A stretch of 14,700 nucleotides of DNA, taken from NCBI GenBank assembly GCA_027031565.1, contig JALVPX010000265.1, forward strand, positions 8,224 to 22,923. Direction: 5' to 3'. Under the pieces are notes generated by a model that saw only the letters and a list, made by a program, of their open reading frames with translations, had not been told where the DNA came from and did no database searches. This document shows positions 1 through 6,671 of the stretch, one piece after another (the first letter of the stretch is position 1; each line of letters opens with the position of its first letter). Source of the DNA: Deltaproteobacteria bacterium (GTDB taxonomy: Bacteria > Desulfobacterota > Dissulfuribacteria > Dissulfuribacterales > JALVPX01). A program made the position numbers and the translations under genes.

Positions 1-498
1 CCCATGGTGTTATACAACGTTCCTGGCCGCACCAGCGTGAACATGTTGCCTGAAACAGTGGCAAGATGCGCAAAAGAGAGCGAATATGTAATTGCAATCA
101 AGGAGGCCACAGGCAGCCTCAACCAGGTCTCGCAAGTGATACTCCAATGCCCGGATGATTTTATAGTGCTGTCTGGGGATGATTTTACGGCATTCCCCAC
201 CATGGCCATTGGTGGAAAAGGCGTCATCTCGGTCTGCTCCAATGTCTTGCCCAGGGAAATGGCCGAAATGATGAATGCCTGGAACGAGGGGAATATCGAC
301 AAGGCAAGGGAACTGCACTACAAACTCTTTCCCTTGTTTGGAGCCCTTTTTTATGAAACCAATCCAGTTCCTGCAAAGACCGCCTTGGCTGTAATGGGTA
401 AGATACCCTCAGACGAGGTGCGCCTCCCCCTTGCTCCGATGAGCGAGACCAACAAGGACAGACTGATACAAGTCATGAAATCAGTGGGGGTGATCTGA
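1..498 (+). CDS. dapA: 4-hydroxy-tetrahydrodipicolinate synthase, C-terminal part (5' end outside window)
   Basis: This enzyme condenses pyruvate with L-aspartate semialdehyde, the first committed step of the diaminopimelate/lysine pathway in the cytosol. The reading frame is open from base 1 (codon ccc), so the start lies upstream; the ATG at 4 is internal. Two active-site motifs are visible. YNVPGRT (codons 5-11) carries the proton-relay tyrosine. IKEATG carries the Schiff-base lysine, here codon 34 (bases 100-102). Next comes a typical SGDD (aspartates of the substrate region) and a GGKGVISV stretch near codons 70-77, as in DapA C-terminal halves. About 166 codons remain of a family that is usually near 290. 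The stop is two bases before the dapB ATG, consistent with one operon. The dapB neighbour separates it from other members of the DHDPS/NAL aldolase superfamily. Confidence 0.94.
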   Translation, partial: PMVLYNVPGRTSVNMLPETVARCAKESEYVIAIKEATGSLNQVSQVILQCPDDFIVLSGDDFTAFPTMAIGGKGVISVCSNVLPREMAEMMNAWNEGNIDKARELHYKLFPLFGALFYETNPVPAKTALAVMGKIPSDEVRLPLAPMSETNKDRLIQVMKSVGVI

Positions 499-500
499 TC

Positions 501-1322
501 ATGGGTGCTGAAAATCCTATAAAAGCCATTGTAGCTGGAGCAGGAGGCAGGATGGGGGGCCGCATTATTGCCATGGTATCGGAGGCAGAAGGGATAACCC
601 TCGGTGGCGCCTTTGAACACCCGGACAGCCCGGCAGTAGGGAAAGATGCCACAGCCTTGGCAGGCCTGCCAGAATCTGGAATTACCGTGGCTGACAATTT
701 GGATGAAGTGATCGACCAGGGAGACGTGCTCATAGACTTCACTTTTCATGAGGCTACTGTCAAGCATGCCAGGATAGCCAGCCAGGCTGGCAAACCAATG
801 GTAATCGGCACTACAGGCTTTACTAAGGGCGAACTGGAAAAAATTTCCGAGCTTGCCAGGGATTTCCCAGTGGTGCTCGCACCAAACATGAGTGTAGGAG
901 TTAATCTGCTTTATAAACTGGTTGAAACCGCCGCCAAGGTGCTTGGAGAAGATTATGATATTGAAATAGTAGAGGCCCATCACCGCATGAAAAAGGATGC
1001 TCCAAGCGGTACCGCGCTTCAATTGGGCCGCGTTGCAGCTGCAGCCCTTGGCCGCGACTTCGACACGGTGGCAGTATATGAACGCTATGGAAATATAGGG
1101 GAGCGATCAAAGGAAGAAATCGGGATCCAGACGGTGCGGGCTGGAGACATAGTAGGTGAGCATACGGTGCTGTTCGGAGGAATAGGGGAGCGTATTGAGC
1201 TTGTCCATAAGGCCTCCAGCCGGGATACCTTCGCAAAGGGTGCTGTACGAGCGGCCAAGTGGATCGTCGGCCAGCCGCCTGGCCTCTATGACATGCAGGA
1301 TGTCCTCGGCTTGAAGGATTGA
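501..1322 (+). CDS. dapB: 4-hydroxy-tetrahydrodipicolinate reductase
   Basis: This cytosolic enzyme reduces the DapA product with NAD(P)H to tetrahydrodipicolinate. The protein has 273 residues, the normal length. The N-terminal Rossmann motif is VAGAGGRMGGRI (residues 11-22). GTTG at 103-106 belongs to the nucleotide-binding domain, and APNMSVGVN at 127-135 is the conserved hinge motif. The signature EAHHRMKKDAPSGTA (158-172) holds the catalytic His160/His161 pair and Lys164, as in characterised DapB enzymes. The C-terminal end has HKASSRDTFAKGAVRAA, also typical. The ATG at 501 follows a G-rich stretch (gggggtgat, about 485-494) inside the dapA 3' end that can serve as ribosome binding site, and the gap to the dapA stop is two bases, so translation is probably coupled. 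All key residues are present. Confidence 0.97.
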   Translation: MGAENPIKAIVAGAGGRMGGRIIAMVSEAEGITLGGAFEHPDSPAVGKDATALAGLPESGITVADNLDEVIDQGDVLIDFTFHEATVKHARIASQAGKPMVIGTTGFTKGELEKISELARDFPVVLAPNMSVGVNLLYKLVETAAKVLGEDYDIEIVEAHHRMKKDAPSGTALQLGRVAAAALGRDFDTVAVYERYGNIGERSKEEIGIQTVRAGDIVGEHTVLFGGIGERIELVHKASSRDTFAKGAVRAAKWIVGQPPGLYDMQDVLGLKD

Positions 1323-1343
1323 TAATCACGATCTCAGATTGAA

Positions 1344-2114
1344 ATGAAGCTGGTGCGTTTCATAAAAGGGGCAGGCGACAAGCCCCAATATGGCCTTTTG
1401 AGCAGTGAGGGTGTGACCGCCCTTTCCTGCAGCCCCTGTGAGGGGTCATTCGAGACGGTAGGCCCATCTTGCCCGCTGAATGAAGTCAAGCTCTTGGCCC
1501 CGGCGGTTCCTACCAAAATAGTGGCGGTGGGACTGAATTATCGTGACCATGCCGCAGAACTAGGCATGAAACTACCGGATGAGCCCCTTTTGTTCCTGAA
1601 ACCCCCGTCTTCAATCACAGGGCCTGGTGGCGCAATAAAGTTGCCGGAAATGAGCCGGCAAGTAGAATATGAGGCTGAGCTTGCCGTGGTCATCAAGCAA
1701 CGGTGCAAAAACGTGCCCCTTGCAAGGGCAAAGGAGGTCATCCTTGGCTATACATGCCTTAATGACGTTACGGCCAGAGACCTTCAACAAAAGGACGTCC
1801 AGTTTACCCGTTCAAAAAGCTTTGACACATTCTGCCCGATTGGTCCCTGGATTGAGACAGATCTGGACCCAACCGACCTGAAGATAAGGTCCATCTTAAA
1901 TGGTGAAATCAGGCAGGATTCCTCCACAAATCAGCTTATTTACGATCCCTTTGAACTGGTAAGCTTTATCTCCCGGGTCATGACACTGGAAGCAGGGGAC
2001 ATCATTGCGACCGGCACACCGGTTGGGGTAGGCCGATTGTCGCATGGAGACGAAATTGCAGTCTCCATTGAAAACATTGGTGAACTACGAAATTACGTGG
2101 AACAGGAAGGATAA
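1344..2114 (+). CDS. fumarylacetoacetate hydrolase (FAH) family protein
   Basis: This 256-residue protein has the full FAH fold. Members hydrolyse or decarboxylate acylpyruvates, oxaloacetate and related 2-oxo acids using a divalent metal. VGLNYRDHAAELG (62-74) is the family entry motif, followed by LFLKPPSSITGPG (83-95). The metal-binding acids are E108/E110/E112 in VEYEAELAVVI, and D141 in NDVTARDLQ. TRSKSFDTFCPIGPWI (155-170) and GDIIATGTPVGVG (218-230) close the active site. The 50-residue N-terminal domain is short, as in YcgM/FAHD1-type acylpyruvase or oxaloacetate decarboxylase/tautomerase enzymes rather than true fumarylacetoacetase. It lies between dapB and dapL with 21 bases upstream and 4 bases before the dapL start, so it is very probably co-transcribed with lysine genes. 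No known step of that pathway needs it. The substrate is not assigned. Confidence 0.92.
   Translation: MKLVRFIKGAGDKPQYGLLSSEGVTALSCSPCEGSFETVGPSCPLNEVKLLAPAVPTKIVAVGLNYRDHAAELGMKLPDEPLLFLKPPSSITGPGGAIKLPEMSRQVEYEAELAVVIKQRCKNVPLARAKEVILGYTCLNDVTARDLQQKDVQFTRSKSFDTFCPIGPWIETDLDPTDLKIRSILNGEIRQDSSTNQLIYDPFELVSFISRVMTLEAGDIIATGTPVGVGRLSHGDEIAVSIENIGELRNYVEQEG
2104..2111 (+). promoter_or_regulatory. ribosome binding site that fixes the dapL start
   Basis: The sequence aggaagga lies 7 bases before the ATG at 2119 and overlaps the last codons of the FAH-family gene. It is the clearest Shine-Dalgarno site in the window. It decides against the longer in-frame start at 2044, which would add 25 residues lying entirely within the FAH gene and unlike any aminotransferase N-terminus. 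Confidence 0.75.
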
Positions 2115-2118
2115 AAAA

Positions 2119-3282
2119 ATGAAGTTTGAACTGGCAGAAAGGTTGAATGCACTGCCTCCGTATCTGTTCGTGGAGCTGGACCGTAAAAAGGCCGAGGCCG
2201 TTGCAAATGGGGTAGATGTGATCGACCTTGGCATAGGCGATCCTGACACGCCCACCCCGCAATTCATTGTGGATAAAATGGCACAGGCTATAAGAAACCC
2301 AGCCTATCACCGCTACCCCTCCTCGATAGGCATGATGCCCTTTCGCAAGTCTGCCGCACAATGGTGTGAAAAAAGATTTGGACTGGAAATTGACCCTGCA
2401 TCACAGGTGTGCTGCTTGATTGGTTCAAAGGAGGCTATTGCCCACTTCCCCCTTGCTTTCATAGATCCTGGTGACGTAGTGCTTGTGCCCACTCCCGGAT
2501 ATCCGGTATATCATATCGGCACCCTTTTTACAGGCGGGGAGACATATTATTTGCCTCTTGTTGAACAAAACAATTTCTTACCGGATCTCGACTCAATACC
2601 TCAAGAGATCTTAGAACGGGCCAAGATACTTTGGCTGAATTATCCCAACAACCCAACTGCAGCAATTGCGCCAGTGGAATTTTTTGAAAAGGTGGTGGAC
2701 TTTGCCAGCAACAACAATATCATCGTGTGTCATGATGCCGCCTATTCCGAAATGACCTATGATGACTATACAGCACCCAGTTTCCTGGAAATTCCAGGCG
2801 CAATGGATGTGGGAATGGAATTTCATTCCCTGTCAAAGACCTATAACATGACAGGCTGGCGCATAGGCTTTGCCGTAGGAAACAAGGAGCTCATAGGCGC
2901 ACTGGCCAAAGTCAAAGGCAATGTGGATTCCGGACAGTTCGAGGCCATTCAAGACGCTGCAATTGCAGCCCTGAGCAGCGACCAGCAGTGTGTAAAGGAA
3001 ATGAAAGGAATCTACACGGAAAGGAGGAATGTACTGGTTGATGGGCTTCGTTCCATCGGCCTGGACGCCTCCATGCCCAAGGCCACGTTTTACGTGTGGA
3101 CCAAGGTTCCAAAGGGTTACGATTCGGCTTCGTTCTGTGCCCTGCTCCTTGAAAAGGCAGGAATCGTCTGTACCCCTGGAAACGGATTTGGTGAACCTGG
3201 TGAGGGTTACGTGAGATTCGCCCTGACCGTTTCCAAAGAACGCCTGCAGGAAGCAGTGGAGAGAATGAAAGGGGTTTTGTGA
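2119..3282 (+). CDS. dapL: LL-diaminopimelate aminotransferase
   Basis: This PLP-dependent fold-type I aminotransferase (387 residues) is expected to convert tetrahydrodipicolinate directly to LL-diaminopimelate with glutamate as amino donor, bypassing the succinylase or acetylase steps. The N-terminus MKFELAERLNALPPYLF followed by DLGIGDPDTPTP (36-47) is typical of DapL. NYPNNPT (174-180) is the conserved PLP-pocket motif, with HDAAYSEMTYD (205-215) next. The PLP lysine is K240 in HSLSKTYNMTGWRIG, and R248 lies in the same motif. GNGFGEPGEGYVRFAL near the C-terminus carries the substrate-carboxylate arginine. The start at 2119 has a strong ribosome binding site. The dapA-dapB context supports lysine synthesis, but related broad-specificity aminotransferases (aspartate/alanine type) share much of this pattern. 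After this gene the base composition drops sharply and the polysaccharide locus begins. Confidence 0.92.
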   Translation: MKFELAERLNALPPYLFVELDRKKAEAVANGVDVIDLGIGDPDTPTPQFIVDKMAQAIRNPAYHRYPSSIGMMPFRKSAAQWCEKRFGLEIDPASQVCCLIGSKEAIAHFPLAFIDPGDVVLVPTPGYPVYHIGTLFTGGETYYLPLVEQNNFLPDLDSIPQEILERAKILWLNYPNNPTAAIAPVEFFEKVVDFASNNNIIVCHDAAYSEMTYDDYTAPSFLEIPGAMDVGMEFHSLSKTYNMTGWRIGFAVGNKELIGALAKVKGNVDSGQFEAIQDAAIAALSSDQQCVKEMKGIYTERRNVLVDGLRSIGLDASMPKATFYVWTKVPKGYDSASFCALLLEKAGIVCTPGNGFGEPGEGYVRFALTVSKERLQEAVERMKGVL

Positions 3283-3317
3283 TTCAAGTAAAAGATTACT
3301 ACAGAAGCCCACATTGA
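3279..3317 (+). other. 12-codon mini-ORF bridging dapL and the GH2 gene
   Basis: A GTG at 3279 overlaps the dapL stop (GTGA). It opens a frame reading V-I-Q-V-K-D-Y-Y-R-S-P-H and ends at a TGA (3315-3317) that overlaps the TTG start of the next gene (TTGA). It could be a coupling relay between the two genes, the stub of a lost gene at the boundary of the polysaccharide block, or chance. I recognise no family, and 12 codons are too few to judge. Confidence 0.15.
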
Positions 3318-5176
3318 GCAGAAATATTATTTATACTATCTTAATTTTGTTTCTTTTCTTCATAAGGCTGGCAGTTGCTGCAGAAAGCCATATAGTAAAT
3401 TTAGTGGCTACGCTTGGTGATCTCACTGATGTAATTGGTCTTAATCAATACTATGGATGGTACGAAGGTGAGGTTTCAGACTTTGGTCACACCTTGGATA
3501 AACTGCATTGCATTTTTCCAAAGTTACGAATCATTACAAGTGAATATGGTGCTGGTGCCGTCAATGGCCGCCACTCTTCGCATCCTCGGGTTGGAGATTT
3601 TTCGGAAGAATACCAATACTATTTCCACAGAGCCTATCTTGATCAACTTGAAGCTCGCCCCTGGTGTCCGGGTGCATTTATATGGAATCAATTTGATTTT
3701 GGGGCTGAATGGCGACAAGATGGCATTCCCCATCTGAATAATAAGGGACTTCTTGATTTTGACCGGAAACCTAAGCAGACATACTTTCTTTATAAAGCCA
3801 GATGGGCTTCCTCTGAAGATCGTATCTCGAATTTGAGGCAAACTACTGCTGAATTATATAAGAAAATTAATTATATTCATGGATCCTCGACGCGCACTAC
3901 CATTCCTTTGGATCAGAATTGGTACTTCAGACTAGCTGGGATTGATAATAACAACATAAAGGTCAATCTCCCGCATTCATGGAATACTATCGATGCATTT
4001 GATACAAGACCAGGTTACCATCGTGGCGTAGGAATTTACACTAAGACCATAATTTGGCCTAAGATATCACCAAATCAAATAATTCAACTCAACATCAACG
4101 GAGGCGGACAAAAGACAAGGGTAATCGTTGACGGTAAAGTGGTGATAGAGCATGTAGGAATGTTTTTAGGCTTTAAAATTGATCTCACACCATTTGCGTT
4201 GCATAAGCCAAAATCAATCTTGGTAGTTGAGGTTGACAATCGTGATGATCCGACGATCCCTCCAGTTAAAGAAGCTGACTATAATATTTATGGTGGGCTT
4301 TATCGGCAAGTTACTCTCAACATTTTGCCTAAAATACATATAACTGGAGTACGTGTTAACAGTTCAAAGGTTTCATACAAAAAATACATACTACGAATAA
4401 ATGTGACCACAAACGTCCCGGATGAAAATTTTTCTGCAAACTTATTGGCCCGTTTAGAAAATTTTAACCAGGAAAAAATCCCTTTAACTATTAAAAGAAA
4501 AACAAGAAAAAACGACCAATTTGAAATCGTCGCCACACCTAAAACTAAAATCAAAGAATGGTCACCAAATAAACCTGATTTATATGTGCTAAAGATAATG
4601 CTTAGACATGGGGACACCATTTTAGATGAATTCAGGACTGTAATCGGCTTCAAGGATTTTAGATGGAAAAAGGGCGAATTGCCAAAACTGAATGATGCTG
4701 TTTTTCACTTCAAGGGCACTGCTAGGCATCAAGACAAAGCTGGCAAAGCAAATGCCTTAACTCTTAAAGATCATATATTGGACTTTTTACTGATAAAACA
4801 AATGGGGGCAAACGCAGTCCGTTTGGCACACTATCCCCAAGATCCTTATGTCCTAGACATTTGTGACATTCTTGGGCTTCTGGTCTGGGAAGAAATTCCA
4901 GTAACTTCCGGCGTTCCTTGGATTCCCGTTTGCATGAAGAACCAATTAGAATATATGCCTCACCCTATTTTCATGAAACGGGCCGAGCGATACCTCAAAG
5001 AAATGATTAGGCGTGACTATAACCATGTATCTATTTTATTTTGGGGATTAGTTAATGAAATTGTAACAGAGCATTCCTCAGGCTGGAGAATTGATGTAGC
5101 ACGCGCTCTTATAAAGAAACTTCATCGAATTGCCAAAAATGAAGACCCGAATCGTTTTACAGCCCAAGCCTTCTAG
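3314..5176 (+). CDS. secreted glycoside hydrolase family 2 enzyme with circularly permuted domain order
   Basis: This 620-residue protein belongs to the beta-galactosidase/beta-glucuronidase family, but its parts are in a rotated order. Residues 1-24 form a Sec signal peptide (hydrophobic core IIYTILILFLFF, likely cut near AVA-AES). Residues ~30-165 match the C-terminal end of a GH2 barrel: DVIGLNQYYGWY (strand 6), IITSEYGAG with nucleophile E77 (strand 7), AFIWNQFDFG (strand 8) and NNKGLLDFDRKPK. A linker (~166-196) leads to the sugar-binding jelly-roll (~197-335, LPHSWN, GGLYRQVTLN), the Ig-like domain (~340-447) and barrel strands 1-5 with RHQD (471-474), NAVRLAHYPQD (500-510) and acid/base E582 in FWGLVNEI. 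The protein ends at DPNRFTAQAF, just where residues ~30 onward would follow in a normal enzyme. Nothing essential is missing. The start is TTG, the only usable initiator after an in-frame stop at 3266, with a weak agaag upstream. Sugar specificity is not assigned. Confidence 0.88.
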   Translation: MSRNIIYTILILFLFFIRLAVAAESHIVNLVATLGDLTDVIGLNQYYGWYEGEVSDFGHTLDKLHCIFPKLRIITSEYGAGAVNGRHSSHPRVGDFSEEYQYYFHRAYLDQLEARPWCPGAFIWNQFDFGAEWRQDGIPHLNNKGLLDFDRKPKQTYFLYKARWASSEDRISNLRQTTAELYKKINYIHGSSTRTTIPLDQNWYFRLAGIDNNNIKVNLPHSWNTIDAFDTRPGYHRGVGIYTKTIIWPKISPNQIIQLNINGGGQKTRVIVDGKVVIEHVGMFLGFKIDLTPFALHKPKSILVVEVDNRDDPTIPPVKEADYNIYGGLYRQVTLNILPKIHITGVRVNSSKVSYKKYILRINVTTNVPDENFSANLLARLENFNQEKIPLTIKRKTRKNDQFEIVATPKTKIKEWSPNKPDLYVLKIMLRHGDTILDEFRTVIGFKDFRWKKGELPKLNDAVFHFKGTARHQDKAGKANALTLKDHILDFLLIKQMGANAVRLAHYPQDPYVLDICDILGLLVWEEIPVTSGVPWIPVCMKNQLEYMPHPIFMKRAERYLKEMIRRDYNHVSILFWGLVNEIVTEHSSGWRIDVARALIKKLHRIAKNEDPNRFTAQAF

Positions 5177-5195
5177 CAACACAAACTTGTCATAC

Positions 5196-6671
5196 ATGAC
5201 ATTAAATGCATGGAATTGCTTCTTTTCTAAGCTTATTTTAGGAGCCTGTGGCATTTTTCTAATTATTATCATTGGGCGTTTTTATACTCACATGATGATA
5301 CTTTCAGCGATAAACCAACTTGATGTCTCAGTTGAACTTCCTTCCGCAATACGGCCTTTTGATATATTTATTTTTTTTTCGAATTCTATCCTTTATTCAC
5401 TATGTCTTGCGACAATATATTCCCTGTATGGTGAAGATGGGATTTATTCGTTGCCGTTCTTATTTACATCTGGCTTTATATTATTTCATGGAATAGGCTC
5501 AACTATTCTGTTTACCACCACATTTACACTAGATATGATTAATACAAACATAGCACTCTTGCTCTTTGTTATTTCTATATTAGTAACGAAATTTTTGTTA
5601 AATACTAGATATCCTGTAATTAATAGATATCGTAAATTATACATCTCAGATACGTGCAACCTTTCATCTGCAGACACCAAATTGATTATCTTTTTATTTA
5701 CCTTTCTAGCACTGTCTGTATTTATTTATTATTATATTATGGGAGGCGCGCCATTCTATTCTGCTTTAAAACATATTCTATATGGTGATATAAATATAGC
5801 TAAAGAAATCATCCATATGGGACGTCGCTCACAATATTATGATACTAGTACCTATATGGGGCAAGGATACTTTGAACTTATACGTATTGGTTTACTGCCA
5901 TATTTGGCTCTTTTATTTTTCACAAAGTATTATAATCTATCATTTAGGCGAAAAATATTTAGCTATTTTGCCATCATCATGGTCGTTCTTATTTCACTCG
6001 CCTCCGGACAGCGGTGGCCAACCGCGTTTTTTATACTTACATTTACTTATCTATTTGCATTGCTTCGTAATTCTAATTTTTTTAATAAAAAAATTATTAT
6101 CTCTATCTTTTTTCTTTTAACAATATTGTTTCTTTTAACATATTTAATGAATAGATCCTCTGTACAATATGCTCAAGGATTTGCAATTTTTCCCGCTATC
6201 ATTAAAAGATTGTTTTATCGAATCACTTTAGCGTCACACCTTCCCGCCTATTTAACCTATTTTGTATTTCCTGACATAATGGGGTACCAAATGGGATGCA
6301 CATGGTTGCAGGATCTATTAGCTTATTTGCCTGGGCCAGATTCGACCTTTGGCGTCATCTATTCGAATATATTAGGCCAATCCTGGGGGAGCGCACCACT
6401 CACTATACTTGGAGAACTGTATGTGAACTTAGGTTTATTAGGTCCAGCATCTGGCTTTATAATACTTGGTATAATAATTACCTATCTTCAAGAAATATTC
6501 AGAATCAAAATGGCCGCAGACAATAGTTTTGCTGTAGACTATGCAATCATTGGAATCGGACTGATCCGCTTATGTTACGGTTCAACGATCGGCTTCATTA
6601 GCAATGCATTGTTGCCAATTATTTTCTTTCGTTTGATATTTTTGTTCACAAAATTAGCCGTGATCAAATGA
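5196..6671 (+). CDS. wzy: oligosaccharide repeat unit polymerase (Wzy-like)
   Basis: This is a polytopic inner-membrane protein of 491 residues with about 11-12 hydrophobic segments. It probably joins lipid-linked repeat units in the periplasm to make the polymer. Numbering from the alternative ATG at 5130, a long loop rich in charged and Tyr residues (about 205-250, ending YMGQGYFELIRIG) follows the fifth segment. ASGQRWPTAF lies at ~291-300, and GQSWGSAPLTILGELYVNLG at ~416-435. This last motif is the most telling, as it recurs in the O-antigen/oligosaccharide repeat-unit polymerase family. Wzy proteins diverge strongly, so the call rests on topology, these motifs and the wzx gene that overlaps its end by 4 bases. 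The start is uncertain. ATG 5130 or 5139 would add about 20 polar residues encoded inside the GH2 gene's conserved 3' end. ATG 5196, after the GH2 stop, is preferred, and no good ribosome site is seen at any of them. Confidence 0.8.
   Translation: MTLNAWNCFFSKLILGACGIFLIIIIGRFYTHMMILSAINQLDVSVELPSAIRPFDIFIFFSNSILYSLCLATIYSLYGEDGIYSLPFLFTSGFILFHGIGSTILFTTTFTLDMINTNIALLLFVISILVTKFLLNTRYPVINRYRKLYISDTCNLSSADTKLIIFLFTFLALSVFIYYYIMGGAPFYSALKHILYGDINIAKEIIHMGRRSQYYDTSTYMGQGYFELIRIGLLPYLALLFFTKYYNLSFRRKIFSYFAIIMVVLISLASGQRWPTAFFILTFTYLFALLRNSNFFNKKIIISIFFLLTILFLLTYLMNRSSVQYAQGFAIFPAIIKRLFYRITLASHLPAYLTYFVFPDIMGYQMGCTWLQDLLAYLPGPDSTFGVIYSNILGQSWGSAPLTILGELYVNLGLLGPASGFIILGIIITYLQEIFRIKMAADNSFAVDYAIIGIGLIRLCYGSTIGFISNALLPIIFFRLIFLFTKLAVIK

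Noticed and set aside
351..1022. Long open frame on the minus strand (223 codons) opposite dapA/dapB, and another at 901-1329
   Set aside because: Both lie fully opposite well-conserved dapA/dapB coding sequence, have Cys/His-rich low-complexity translations and resemble no family; they are by-products of codon use in the real genes.
2044..2118. Longer start for dapL adding 25 residues
   Set aside because: The extension lies inside the FAH-family gene, matches no aminotransferase N-terminus, and the ATG at 2119 has a strong ribosome binding site.
3314..3830. Reading the start of the GH2 gene as a separate, truncated GH2 pseudogene
   Set aside because: The frame continues without stop or shift into the remaining GH2 domains, begins with a signal peptide, and the two parts together make one complete, non-overlapping enzyme.
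5174..5230. Possible relic of a second GH2 copy after the stop (frame reads Q-H-K-L-V)
   Set aside because: Only a few residues resemble the expected continuation, and the DNA shows no clear match to the region near 3390-3430.
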